Source: Hymenobacter montanus (GTDB taxonomy: Bacteria; Bacteroidota; Bacteroidia; Cytophagales; Hymenobacteraceae). From it: a stretch of DNA of 64,000 nucleotides. The notes beneath the pieces are model-generated. The model did not search any database and was not told the origin of the DNA. It was given only the letters and a program-made list of their open reading frames with translations. This document shows positions 26,554 through 34,893 of this stretch, in pieces (the first letter of the stretch is position 1; the number at the start of each line of letters is the position of its first letter). The stretch is from the NCBI RefSeq assembly GCF_014699115.1, contig NZ_JACXAD010000005.1, positions 1 through 64,000 on the forward strand, written 5' to 3'. The position numbers and the translations under genes are program-made.

Positions 26554-27351
26554 TTAAAGAACTCTGTGTTTCAAAGTTTGTAGGTAAAAAAGAGACCGCT
26601 TGCTTGGAAGCAGTTGCCCTATATGGTCCGGCACCACGCGCGGAGCTAGGCTGCCTTGGGGTTGCTGCATCTGCTCCACACGGGTGTATTCGGCCACAAT
26701 GGCGCGCACGAATCGGCCCAGCCCATAGCCGCCGGCGCGAAAGGTGTGGCGGCTGACGGCGTATACCACCAGCGCCGTGCCCGCCAGCAGCCCGCGGTAA
26801 AATTGCCGCCCCAGCCAGGCGCGTACCCGACTCCGCCCCTGCTCCCACTGCCGAATGGCCAGGGAGTGAAACACGAGGTGCATTTCCTCGTCGTGCAGAA
26901 TACGGTGGCAAATCTGCCGTAATAGCCCCGAGAAAGTAGCCTGGTGTAGTGCCCGGTAGTACACAGTGGCCACCACTTCAGCCGTCAGCATGACGCGCAC
27001 CATGTGCTCCAGGCCCAGCGGCCGGCCCAGGCTGCGGAAGACCTCGTGCAGCCAGTGGGTCTCGAGCCGAGGAATCCCTTGCTGGTCCATAAACCGCCCC
27101 AGCAGGGCGGCATGCCCTTCCTCCTCCTGGACGAAGAGCCGCATGGCTGCCGCGTAGCCTGGCTCGTTCCACCGCGCGGCCAAAGCAGAAAGGTGGTCCC
27201 CCCCGGTACCTTCGCCCCGCTGGAAGGTTTGCAGGGACGAGCGAACTGCGCGCATTTCTGCCGGTGAGAGGCGGTACAGCTCGTACCAGCTCAAGTTGAC
27301 CGCGGGGGCGCGGTTGCCCAGGAAGTAGGTTTTGACGTCGGTGAAAGTCAT
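26554..27351 (-). CDS. Ferritin-like di-iron protein
   Basis: 265 residues from the ATG at 27351. A four-helix bundle with di-iron ligand motifs is visible: ExxH at Glu77-His80 (EEEGHAALL), Glu125 (TAEVVATVYYRAL) and ExxH at Glu155-His158 (DEEMHLVFH). A hydrophobic stretch follows (LLAGTALVVYAVSRH, ~190-205), so it may be membrane-associated. Ferritin-like proteins of this kind can be oxygenases, oxidases or iron stores. The reaction here is unknown. It sits between a radical SAM gene and a DUF4173 gene. The last ~14 codons overlap a regulatory segment also found upstream of the radical SAM gene. Confidence 0.82.
   Translation of the reverse strand: MTFTDVKTYFLGNRAPAVNLSWYELYRLSPAEMRAVRSSLQTFQRGEGTGGDHLSALAARWNEPGYAAAMRLFVQEEEGHAALLGRFMDQQGIPRLETHWLHEVFRSLGRPLGLEHMVRVMLTAEVVATVYYRALHQATFSGLLRQICHRILHDEEMHLVFHSLAIRQWEQGRSRVRAWLGRQFYRGLLAGTALVVYAVSRHTFRAGGYGLGRFVRAIVAEYTRVEQMQQPQGSLAPRVVPDHIGQLLPSKRSLFYLQTLKHRVL
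26562..26576 (-). promoter_or_regulatory. Operator-like palindrome upstream of the DUF4173 gene
   Basis: CTCTG-TGTTT-CAAAG in plus-strand order, one mismatch from a perfect CTTTG-N5-CAAAG inverted repeat, 13 bp before the ATG at 26548. It is embedded in the 3' end of the ferritin-like gene and matches sites at 29039 and 30786. Confidence 0.5.
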
Positions 27352-27577
27352 TACTAATATTCTGATTATCTGCTTTCCCAGGTTGCGGATCTCCAATAGA
27401 TTGAGACCTTCATTCTAACCAAAGGCCAGCACTAGCACCCAGAAGTGAGGAATTTTTCTAATAGCTTATGCGTGCATGATTTGCTTTTAATTCAGAAAGG
27501 CCGCTTCTTCAATGCAAGTTGCTGGTGCAAGCGAGCTGCCTACCCGCGGTCAGCATCACCGGTGGAGGGGTGACTAA

Positions 27578-29029
27578 TTATTGCAGCACGGGCAGCGGAA
27601 TCAGCATTTCGTTGGCAGATGAAGCCGCCGACGCCGGCCCGGCTTTGACGCGCTCATCCTTGCCCTGTACTTTGCTCAGAATGGCCTCGAGCAGGGGGCG
27701 CATGGTGTCGAGATGGCGCGACTTTATCATGAAATTCCAGAGGGGCTCAAATTTTTTCCAGCCGCCGGCGTAGGCGAAGTGCTTGAGTTGGTGGCGTAGC
27801 GTGTCGTGCACCAGGCTGGCTTTGGTGATGTTGGCCCAGGAATAGAAATCGCGGTAGGCTTGGTCGTAGCCATCCTTGAGCTGCCGGGCGGTAAGGTGCG
27901 GGCCGGGCTGACACACCACGGTGCGGGTATCGTACTCATCCCAACGGCGGTGCAGCAGGCGGCCCTGGGCTTCCATTTGCTGGAAGAGGGCCGTGCCGGG
28001 ATAAGGTGTGGCAATGTGGAACGTGGCCGTGGTAATGCCTTGGCCCACGGCCCAATCCACCGTGCGCCGGAATACGTCGGGCCGGTCGTCGTCGAGCCCG
28101 AACACGAAGCTGCCGTTCACCATAATGCCCAAATCGTGCAGCCGCTGGATGGCCGCGGCGTAGTCGCGGCCCAGGTTCTGAGGCTTATTACTTGATTTTA
28201 AGTTGGCGGGGCTCAGCGTTTCAAACCCCACAAACAGGCTGCGCAGACCAGCTTCGGCCGCTTTTTCGAGCAGCCCGTTGTCGCGCAGGATGCTGTCGAC
28301 AGTAGCCGCCCCCTGAAACAGCCGGCCCATTCCGCGCATGCCCTCGAACAAACCCGTGGCAAAACGCGTGTGCCCCAGTAGGTGGTCGTCAAGAAAGTAG
28401 AGGTGGCGGCCGGGCAGGCGGTTGATTTCGGCCAAGGCATCATCAACGGTTTGGGTGTAAAAGGACTTGCCACCGGCAAAAAATGCGTCTTTGTAGCAGA
28501 AGTCGCAGTGATGCGGGCAGCCACGCGTTACCACGATGGAGTTGGGCACTAGGTAACGCTCCCGCTTAATCAAGTCGCGCCGGATGGGCGGAATGCCCAC
28601 CAGCGTACGCCCGGCGGTCGACACGTAGCGCGGTTGGGGCCGACCCGCCTGCCACTCTTGCAGGAACGCTGGGAAGGTATCCTCCCCCGGGCCCAGAAAG
28701 AGGCTGTCGGCGTGCGGGGCCGCTTCTTCGGGTAGGCTAGTCACGTGCAGGCCACCCAGGCAAACGTAGGCGCCACGAGCGCGATAGTGGTCGGCCAGCG
28801 CGTAGGCGCGGTAAGCGTTGGTGATGTACACCTGGATGATAACCAGGTCCGGCTCGTCGTTCAAGCGCAGGGTTTCGACGTGCTCATCCTGCAAATCGAC
28901 CTCCCAATCGGTGGGCAGATAGGCCGCTAGCGTAGCCAGCCCCAACGGAGGGAACAGCGAGTACTTGATGGGCCGCCAGTATGGACTGGTAGCTTCGGTA
29001 AGGGCCGGCAAAATGAGTTTTACTCGCAT
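27578..29029 (-). CDS. B12-binding-type radical SAM protein
   Basis: 483 residues. An N-terminal Rossmann-like domain (about 1-140, with LFPPLGLATLAAYLP, YVCLGGLHVTSLPEEA and ADSLFLGPGED) resembles the cobalamin-binding part of BchE/HpnJ-type enzymes. No clear DxHxxG was seen, so cobalamin may bind base-on, or not at all. The radical SAM domain has CPHHCDFC (Cys171, Cys175, Cys178) and a GxIxGxxxE-like VGFETLSPANLKSSNK region. Such enzymes methylate or rearrange lipids, pigments or secondary metabolites. The substrate is unknown. An operator-like palindrome lies 9 bp before the ATG. Confidence 0.88.
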   Translation of the reverse strand: MRVKLILPALTEATSPYWRPIKYSLFPPLGLATLAAYLPTDWEVDLQDEHVETLRLNDEPDLVIIQVYITNAYRAYALADHYRARGAYVCLGGLHVTSLPEEAAPHADSLFLGPGEDTFPAFLQEWQAGRPQPRYVSTAGRTLVGIPPIRRDLIKRERYLVPNSIVVTRGCPHHCDFCYKDAFFAGGKSFYTQTVDDALAEINRLPGRHLYFLDDHLLGHTRFATGLFEGMRGMGRLFQGAATVDSILRDNGLLEKAAEAGLRSLFVGFETLSPANLKSSNKPQNLGRDYAAAIQRLHDLGIMVNGSFVFGLDDDRPDVFRRTVDWAVGQGITTATFHIATPYPGTALFQQMEAQGRLLHRRWDEYDTRTVVCQPGPHLTARQLKDGYDQAYRDFYSWANITKASLVHDTLRHQLKHFAYAGGWKKFEPLWNFMIKSRHLDTMRPLLEAILSKVQGKDERVKAGPASAASSANEMLIPLPVLQ

Positions 29030-29038
29030 ACTAAAGAA

Positions 29039-29053
29039 CTTTGTTTTTCAAAG
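29039..29053 (-). promoter_or_regulatory. Operator-like palindrome upstream of the radical SAM gene
   Basis: Perfect CTTTG-TTTTT-CAAAG inverted repeat, 9 bp before the ATG at 29029. Confidence 0.55.
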
Positions 29054-29093
29054 CAAAGAAGCAAAAAAAGAGACCTTCGGAGAAAGCGCAACG

Positions 29094-29756
29094 TCAATTA
29101 AAACTGGTATTCAAGGGTTGAGGAACAACTACCTTGCCGTAGACAATAAACGATTTTGCCTCCGGATATGCCACCCGGATGAGGCCATCGTTGAGCTTGC
29201 ACTGCAAGCGACCAAAGCGGAAACGGGTATAAGAGCGCCGAGCAAGGGGCTGAAAAGAGTAGTTGTCATGAAACACCACCCCACCCGGCACTTGGCGGAT
29301 GTATAGTAAATCGAAAGCGTAATACCGTTCCCAGTCTGTGCGGCTGGCGACGTAAAAAGGGCCCGCGCTTACTTGGTTTCGAAACGTAATGCCTGGCTTG
29401 TGCAAGCGGAGAGCCTGCCGAACATCCGGGTGCTGCACCAAGGAACGTGCATCAAAGCGCAGGGTATCGCCTCTTCCGGCGCAATAATATGACAGCATTT
29501 CGGCGGCTTGTGGATAAACCAACCGGCCACCCAATTGCAACGCACTGTAGAGCAGTCGTAACCCCAATTTGTCGGCGCGGGTTGACTCTCCGGCTAGGGC
29601 GCGACGCTCAACCCCGTTGAGCACGCGCTGCGTGAGCCCGAAATCACCGACGGCAAACAGCACTCCACCACTTATCATCGTGGCCGCCGCTACGCATGCC
29701 ACCAAGCGTAACCAACGACGCGGGCGTTTACCAGCCAAGGCAAGCAGTGGAGCCAT
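29094..29756 (-). CDS. Membrane-anchored hypothetical protein
   Basis: 220 residues from the ATG at 29756. A basic N terminus and one membrane anchor (about 15-42, LVACVAAATMISGGVLFAVG) are followed by a soluble mixed alpha/beta domain with Cys in SYYCAGRG and RLQCKLNDG. No family recognised. It lies between the regulator and the radical SAM gene on the same strand; a single CTTTG half-site is near 29789. It may belong to the same regulon. Confidence 0.68.
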   Translation of the reverse strand: MAPLLALAGKRPRRWLRLVACVAAATMISGGVLFAVGDFGLTQRVLNGVERRALAGESTRADKLGLRLLYSALQLGGRLVYPQAAEMLSYYCAGRGDTLRFDARSLVQHPDVRQALRLHKPGITFRNQVSAGPFYVASRTDWERYYAFDLLYIRQVPGGVVFHDNYSFQPLARRSYTRFRFGRLQCKLNDGLIRVAYPEAKSFIVYGKVVVPQPLNTSFN

Positions 29757-29804
29757 TGCAGTAGGACCTAATTGAAATGCAGACAATGCTTTGTACTTTT
29801 TCTT

Positions 29805-30098
29805 CTATCCTCGTAGTAATTTCTCCAATGCGGCCAGGTGTTGTTGAAACGCGGCTTTGCCCGCGGTGGTAGCGGAGTACGTTGTGTGCGGCTTCTTACC
29901 AATGAATTGTTTACTCACCAGCACGTATTCGGCTTTTTCGAGGGCGGCCACGTGGCTGGCCAGGTTGCCGTCGGTGAGGTCGAGCACTTCCTTCAGGTCG
30001 TTGAAGCTTACTGATTCATTAGCCATTAGCACGGCCATCACGCCCAGCCGCACGCGGTGGTCGAAGGCTTTGTTGAGGGTATGAATAAGATGCTTCAC
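29805..30098 (-). CDS. Winged-helix transcriptional regulator
   Basis: 97 residues with a GTG start. A winged helix-turn-helix DNA-binding domain covers almost the whole protein (AFDHRVRLGVMAVLM, FNDLKEVLDLTDGNLASHVAALEKAEYV, then the wing YVLVSKQFIGKKPHTTYSATTAGKAAF), as in MarR/ArsR-like HTH_34 proteins. There is no effector domain. The GTG overlaps the stop of the upstream membrane gene by 4 bp (GTGA), so the two are translationally coupled, and that partner may be the sensor. Candidate operators are the CTTTG-N5-CAAAG palindromes in front of this operon, the radical SAM gene and the DUF4173 gene. Confidence 0.9.
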   Translation of the reverse strand: MKHLIHTLNKAFDHRVRLGVMAVLMANESVSFNDLKEVLDLTDGNLASHVAALEKAEYVLVSKQFIGKKPHTTYSATTAGKAAFQQHLAALEKLLRG

Positions 30099-30772
30099 TG
30101 AGTAACTACGGTTTTTGCATCGGGGCCGGCCGTAGCCGTTCGCTCGTAGCGGTTGTACATCAGCAGGCCGTAGCCGATGTGGCCGAGGCCGAAACCCAAC
30201 GCGAAGAAAATCAGCCCCCAGCCGGGTAGCAGCAGGCACCCCAGGCCCAGTACAAGTTGCGTAAGGCCCAGCCAACGGATTTCGTCCAGGGTGTATTTGC
30301 TGGCGTTCAGCAAGGCGAGGCCGTAAAATACCAGCAAGCCGGGCACGACCATGGCCGCGTCACCGCCCAAAAACAGCCGCAGGCAAAACAGGCCCCCCGT
30401 CACCAACGGCACGGCCAAGGCGGCCACCAGCCGCCGCGCCGGCCTGCTCCACAGCGGCTGCCCATTGTGCCGGGTGCGGCGCTGGGTAAAGTAAAAGGCC
30501 ACCAGCAAGGCTACCCCTATCATACCGCCGGCCAGCAGCAGCAGAAACGGCAAGGCGGCCTGCCGCTCCGGCATCGATGACTGGATAAGGCGCAGGTAGC
30601 CATCAGGGTAACGGCTTTGCAAGTAAAAATGGCCGGTGGCTGCGCCCAGCAGCGCCACCACCCCAGCCCCTACCCCACTCAGGCCGGACAACGACAAAAA
30701 GCGCGAACTGCGCTCCATGATGGCGCGGATTTCGGTAAGCTGGGCGAGCGGGTCGGGGTTGACGGGCTTCAT
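30095..30772 (-). CDS. Six-helix membrane protein coupled to the regulator
   Basis: 225 residues. About six transmembrane segments (LSLSGLSGVGAGVVALLGAA, LPFLLLLAGGMIGVALLVAF, LVAALAVPLVTGGLFCLRLF, VVPGLLVFYGLALL, LVLGLGCLLLPGWGLIFFAL) follow a ~25-residue cytoplasmic N terminus. No catalytic motif. Its stop overlaps the regulator GTG by 4 bp. This membrane protein-plus-winged-helix pair is common in Bacteroidota, and a sensory role is an inference. Confidence 0.82.
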   Translation of the reverse strand: MKPVNPDPLAQLTEIRAIMERSSRFLSLSGLSGVGAGVVALLGAATGHFYLQSRYPDGYLRLIQSSMPERQAALPFLLLLAGGMIGVALLVAFYFTQRRTRHNGQPLWSRPARRLVAALAVPLVTGGLFCLRLFLGGDAAMVVPGLLVFYGLALLNASKYTLDEIRWLGLTQLVLGLGCLLLPGWGLIFFALGFGLGHIGYGLLMYNRYERTATAGPDAKTVVTQ

Positions 30773-30785
30773 ATGAATCGAAGTG

Positions 30786-30800
30786 CTTTGTAATGCAAAG
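30786..30800 (-). promoter_or_regulatory. Operator-like palindrome overlapping the regulator-operon promoter
   Basis: Perfect CTTTG-TAATG-CAAAG inverted repeat, 13 bp before the ATG at 30772. On the minus strand it overlaps a TAACTTTG -7 box, so a bound repressor would block transcription. Confidence 0.6.
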
Positions 30801-30817
30801 TTAAAGAAAATAACTAG

Positions 30818-30825
30818 TATGTTTG
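30818..30825 (+). promoter_or_regulatory. Predicted -7 box for the AT-rich membrane protein gene
   Basis: TATGTTTG followed by CCCC, 30 bp before the ATG at 30856. No clear -33. Confidence 0.5.
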
Positions 30826-30855
30826 CCCCATCGACCTGATTTTATTTTTACGACA

Positions 30856-31278
30856 ATGGCTGATCTTACGTCGCCCTGGCTTCACAGCTTGCGATTGTGG
30901 TGCTTAACCAATTTTGTTGGCACTTCGCTAGTCGGACTTTATTGCGTCACTGCACCATTATTTGGTAGTAGTGCCATTGAAAACTTAGTCATTGCCTTAA
31001 TTATCGGAGGAATAGCTGCTCTTTTCTCCTCGCCGGTTATCGCGCTAGTAGTGTTTGTATTCAATAAGATTTTATCAGTACCATCGCGACAGTATTGTTG
31101 GCTGCTCGTGTTTTTTGCCATAACTGGACTTTGGTTACTGACTCTGCTGCTAGCTGTCTTATTCTTAGTCAGGGGGATTTTGCATGATGCGCTTATCTTC
31201 AGTTCCCCTTATTATCTAGCCGCTCTCTTGGCGGTTGGCGTGGTTTATCGTCCGTGGCTTTTCACGAAAAATGAATAA
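30856..31278 (+). CDS. AT-rich hypothetical membrane protein
   Basis: 140 residues from the ATG at 30856. Four transmembrane segments (NFVGTSLVGLYCVTAPLFG, ALIIGGIAALFSSPVIALVVFVF, LVFFAITGLWLLTLLLAVLFLV, YYLAALLAVGVVY). GC is clearly below that of neighbours. It is divergent from the regulator operon. No family recognised. Confidence 0.65.
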   Translation: MADLTSPWLHSLRLWCLTNFVGTSLVGLYCVTAPLFGSSAIENLVIALIIGGIAALFSSPVIALVVFVFNKILSVPSRQYCWLLVFFAITGLWLLTLLLAVLFLVRGILHDALIFSSPYYLAALLAVGVVYRPWLFTKNE

Positions 31279-31590
31279 GCACTCCAGGGCAACTATTTGA
31301 CTGTAGCCGGTGCTACTGTCGCCGCAATGACTGCTGCCCGTTCTTACGCCGCATACCAGCGTGTCGTATACTTCAGGTGCTATCTGGCCGCCGCTACAAT
31401 TGCGGCCGCCTGCGTTTCGGTGCTGCCGCCGAGGTGGCTGGAACCAGGAGGTGCGGGGCCGTGGGGCCTCGCCGCTGGGCTAATGGCTATGGCAACTAAC
31501 CGGTCGTTGCTCCAACCTGCAACGGCCGGCCGAGCCACGTAAGCCAGCGAAAAAGCGGCGGAGCACCGCGCTTTTCCGTATCCTAATGCC
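31279..31590. other. Intergenic region without a supported gene
   Basis: 312 bp. An ORF of 81 codons (31297-31542) is Ala-rich and unconvincing. No promoter or terminator recognised. Confidence 0.45.
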
Positions 31591-32385
31591 ATGCGTTTCC
31601 GCCTTCGTCTATTTGAGTTTGAAGACCTGCCGTGGTTTCCGGCCGTCATCCGCGCCGGGATGATGGACTATCTGCGGTTTATGATTTCGGCGCTTGGCAT
31701 TTACCGGCCCATCGTGCCGCTGCTGGCCGAGGGCCTGCGCCGCACCGGCCAAACCCGGCTGCTGGAACTGGGCGCCGGGGCGGGGGGCGGCACCCAAACC
31801 TTGCTGGCAGCCTTGCAGGACCACGGCCAGCCCACGGCAACGGTTATGCTAACCGACCTCTACCCCCAGCCTGCCGCCTGGGCCGACCTTGCGGAGCGCA
31901 CGGGGGGAGCCATCGGCCACGAGCCCGAGCCCGTGAATGCGCTGGCCGTGCCCGCTCACCTCACTGGTTACCGGACTATTTTTTCGGCGTTCCACCATTT
32001 TCCGCCCGAGGTGGCCGAAGCGGTGCTGCACGATGCCGTGCGGGCCGGCACCGGCATTGGGGTATTCGAGGGAGCTGGCAAACACTGGGGGGAGTTGCTG
32101 CTGGCCTGGACGGTACTACCAGTAGCCCAACTGCTGCTCACGCCTTTTTTCCGCCCCTTCCGCCTCAGCCGGCTCGTGTTTACGTACCTGGTTCCGCTCA
32201 TCCCGCTCTGCACCATTTGGGATGGCTCGGTGTCGCTGCTGCGCATGTATTCGCCCAAAGAGCTACTGGCCCTAGCTCACCAGGCCGACCCAGGCCGGCA
32301 GTTCGTGTGGCAGACTGGTAAAAAGCGCCATTGGTGGGGGCCGCAGGTTACCTACCTGGTGGGCTGGCCGGCTTGCAGGAGCTAG
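31591..32385 (+). CDS. Class I SAM-dependent methyltransferase
   Basis: 264 residues. Rossmann-type motif I is LLELGAGAGGGTQTLL (about 57-72), motif II ends in the acidic LTDLYP, and a later FSAFHHFPPEVAEAVL fits motif IV. A hydrophobic C-terminal half (VLPVAQLLLTPFF, VFTYLVPLIPLC) suggests a membrane-bound lipid or quinone substrate. The next gene is a UbiA prenyltransferase, so the pair may act on the same prenylated or lipidic aromatic. The substrate is unknown. The C-terminal hydrophobicity is unusual for a soluble methyltransferase. Confidence 0.82.
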   Translation: MRFRLRLFEFEDLPWFPAVIRAGMMDYLRFMISALGIYRPIVPLLAEGLRRTGQTRLLELGAGAGGGTQTLLAALQDHGQPTATVMLTDLYPQPAAWADLAERTGGAIGHEPEPVNALAVPAHLTGYRTIFSAFHHFPPEVAEAVLHDAVRAGTGIGVFEGAGKHWGELLLAWTVLPVAQLLLTPFFRPFRLSRLVFTYLVPLIPLCTIWDGSVSLLRMYSPKELLALAHQADPGRQFVWQTGKKRHWWGPQVTYLVGWPACRS

Positions 32386-32574
32386 CCGCGCACGGAAACA
32401 ACCTCTTGCGGAGCGACCTAAGCTACGGTCGGCACCGCCAAGTACTCTTTACCGCGCCAGCCAATCTATTGGTGGCGTTAGGCTAGTTTTGACGCGGAGA
32501 GCTGGCCAGGCCGGCGCCGGCTCATTGCGCTCTGCGGGACGCTCTTTCTACTCACCGTTAATTGCTCACTGGCT

Positions 32575-33447
32575 TTGTTTACTGCCTATAAAAAGGCGCT
32601 GCCCTTGCTGCGCATCCCGTTCTCGGTTTACCTCATGCCCATTTTCTGGTTTGGGCTGAGTGCCTTGCGGGGGCCGTGGAGTGGGTGGCGGGCACTAGGC
32701 GTATTCGTGGTGTTGCACCTGCTGGCCTACCCGGCGTCGAACGGCTACAACTCTTATTACGACCGGGACGAAGGCAGCATCGGCGGGTTAAAAGCGCCCC
32801 CAGCCGTGACGCCGGAGCTGCTGCATCTGGTGTGGCTCTTCGATGGCCTGGCCGTGGCGGGCGCGGCGCTGCTTTCATTGCCTTTTGCCGGGCTGGTAGC
32901 GGTATACTTATTAGTTTCCAAAGCCTACAGCTACGAGGGCATTCGACTAAAGAAATATCCGTTACTGAGCACGCTGGTGGTCGTCATCTTCCAGGGAGCC
33001 TTCACGTTTTTGATGACGCAAGTGGGGGTCGGGGCTCTGCTCCCGCAGCTCACGGAGAAAACCAACCTGCTGCTGGCGCTGGTCAGCACGCTGTTTTTGT
33101 GCGGCTCCTACCCACTAACGCAAGTTTACCAACATGCCGAAGATGCCCAGCGCGGCGACCATACCCTCAGCTTGCGGCTGGGCATCCGGGGCACGTTTGG
33201 GTTTGCGGCCGGGGCGCTGCTGGCGGGGGCCGCGGCCCTGGCCCTGGCGTACTGGCAGCGGCAGGAAACCCGGGCGCTGCTGATTTTCCTGGTCGCCACG
33301 GGGCCAGTAGTAGCCTTGTTCAGCCGCTGGGCGTGGCTGGTTTGGCACGATGAAGGGGCGGCTGACTTCGAGCACACCATGCGCATGAACCAAGTGTCGT
33401 CGCTGTGTCTGAGCACGGCTTTCATAACCATGCTGCTGTGGCACTAG
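32575..33447 (+). CDS. UbiA-family prenyltransferase
   Basis: 290 residues with a TTG start (no ATG gives a sensible N terminus). A polytopic membrane enzyme that attaches isoprenyl chains to aromatic or related acceptors. The first Asp-rich motif is NGYNSYYDRDEGSIGG (56-71) and the second is YQHAEDAQRGD, which together bind Mg-prenyl-PP. About eight membrane helices. It is not a close match to MenA or UbiA proper. The preceding methyltransferase suggests a small secondary-metabolite or quinone-like pathway. I recall similar pairs next to type III polyketide synthases in Bacteroidota, but none is seen here. Confidence 0.85.
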   Translation: MFTAYKKALPLLRIPFSVYLMPIFWFGLSALRGPWSGWRALGVFVVLHLLAYPASNGYNSYYDRDEGSIGGLKAPPAVTPELLHLVWLFDGLAVAGAALLSLPFAGLVAVYLLVSKAYSYEGIRLKKYPLLSTLVVVIFQGAFTFLMTQVGVGALLPQLTEKTNLLLALVSTLFLCGSYPLTQVYQHAEDAQRGDHTLSLRLGIRGTFGFAAGALLAGAAALALAYWQRQETRALLIFLVATGPVVALFSRWAWLVWHDEGAADFEHTMRMNQVSSLCLSTAFITMLLWH

Positions 33448-33535
33448 GCGGGGCGGGTGGTCTAAATCGGTAACCTGCGGCACCGGTTGCCGCGTAGTAA
33501 TGGCCGTCTTGTCTTCTCCCCGCTCATTCCATCCG

Positions 33536-34162
33536 ATGCGTTTCACTTGGCTCGCGCTGTTGCTGCTAGCAGCTTGCAACTCCACTCCTTCGGCCGTAAA
33601 TGAGGGAACGGGTTCCCGTACCGCCAATCGGCCCACGCCCGATTCGGCCACCCTACCGCCGCCCGATACGACACGGACCAAAGCCGTATCAGCCGGCAGC
33701 GACACCCTGCGCGTAGTGCGGCAGCGGCATAATTTCAGCCAGCCCGGAGGCCCGACCGATACGTTCCAGCTGGTGTTCAGGGGCCCGGCTATGCTGGTGG
33801 GGACCGGCGAATTTACCATTACCACGGCCAGTGGCCAGGTCATTTTTCGCGAAGTACTGACCGCCTCCGACCTCGAAGCCTCGCTGGTGTATGAGTTGAA
33901 GACCCCCACGGCCACCCGCGCCGAGCGTGAAACATATGTGCGGCGGCGCCTCGACGAGTTTTTTCTGCCCTCGCACTTTTATACGCCCGCGGTCGCCAAG
34001 AACGCCTCGTTTCCAACCCACCTCGCCAACCTCGACCGGGCTACCTGGAACGACTTGCGGCAGCGGCCCGATGCCATTCGTTTCGAATACCTGAAAGGCA
34101 AAGAAGACCGGCAGCAGATTGCCTGGTCGCCGCTGAAACAACAAGTCGTACGGATTCAGTGA
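33536..34162 (+). CDS. Hypothetical lipoprotein
   Basis: 208 residues from the ATG at 33536. Short signal with lipobox LLLLAAC (Cys at ~14). A Pro/Thr/Ser-rich linker to ~55 is followed by a beta-rich domain (TDTFQLVFRGPAMLVGTGEF, TITTASGQVIFREVL) and a charged C-terminal segment. No family recognised. An earlier ATG at 33500 would bury the lipobox. Confidence 0.75.
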   Translation: MRFTWLALLLLAACNSTPSAVNEGTGSRTANRPTPDSATLPPPDTTRTKAVSAGSDTLRVVRQRHNFSQPGGPTDTFQLVFRGPAMLVGTGEFTITTASGQVIFREVLTASDLEASLVYELKTPTATRAERETYVRRRLDEFFLPSHFYTPAVAKNASFPTHLANLDRATWNDLRQRPDAIRFEYLKGKEDRQQIAWSPLKQQVVRIQ

Positions 34163-34218
34163 GGCGTTACTAGGTCAGGCCCACCCCAGGCTCGGCACCC
34201 CTGCCTCGTTCTGGGCCG

Positions 34219-34893
34219 CTACCGTAGCTGTGCCCCCGCTTCGTCCCGCAGCAACTGCTCCAGCCCCTGGCGCAGCTGCTCGTAGGGCTGGTAGCCTCGG
34301 GCCAGTACGTAGCCTTGCTCACCGAGCCGCAGCACCGCAGTTGGGAAGCCTTGCACGCCGATACGCGCCACGGCCGCAAATTCCTGCTGGGCGGCGCGGG
34401 CCGTTTCGGGAGCTGCAAAACGACGCTGGAACTCAACCACGTCAACCCCCAGGGGGCTCAGCAAGGCATTGTAGGTGCTGGGCTCGTTCAGGTCTTGGCC
34501 GTCGCGAAACAGGGCTACCTGTACCGCGTGAGCAAAGGCTACGGCCCGGGCCGGGGCTTGGGTAATTTGGCGGAAGGCCACGATGGCCCGGCTGGGCGGC
34601 TCCGAGTCGTACACGTACACTCCGGCGGCACCCAGGGCCTTAAAATCGTCCCCAAACCGCACGCCGGTGGTTTTTTCCACCTCGTCCAAGGCTGAGCTGA
34701 GGTAGTCCCAACTAGCGGCAATCGGGCCTGCGTCGTCGCCCTTCACCATGCCCCCGCACAGCACCGACACCTCGATACGGCCCGCGAACTCTTGCTGCAC
34801 CCGGTTAATTATGGGACTCATGCCGTAGCACCAACCACACAGTGGGTCGTGGATATAAAGTAATTCGGGCAGGTTAGTAGGGAGGGGCTGCAT
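34219..34893 (-). CDS. DsbA-family thiol oxidoreductase
   Basis: 224 residues. A thioredoxin-fold DsbA/FrnE-like protein with the active site CGWC (Cys19-Cys22, HDPLCGWCYGMSP). A cis-Pro loop appears in VQGFPTAVLRL near the C terminus. There is no signal peptide, so it is probably a cytoplasmic FrnE/2-hydroxychromene-2-carboxylate-isomerase-like oxidoreductase rather than a periplasmic DsbA. Monocistronic. Confidence 0.9.
   Translation of the reverse strand: MQPLPTNLPELLYIHDPLCGWCYGMSPIINRVQQEFAGRIEVSVLCGGMVKGDDAGPIAASWDYLSSALDEVEKTTGVRFGDDFKALGAAGVYVYDSEPPSRAIVAFRQITQAPARAVAFAHAVQVALFRDGQDLNEPSTYNALLSPLGVDVVEFQRRFAAPETARAAQQEFAAVARIGVQGFPTAVLRLGEQGYVLARGYQPYEQLRQGLEQLLRDEAGAQLR

Noticed and set aside
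31297..31542. 81-codon Ala-rich ORF before the methyltransferase
   Set aside because: Composition and lack of any recognisable start context or motif suggest chance; listed only as an intergenic region.
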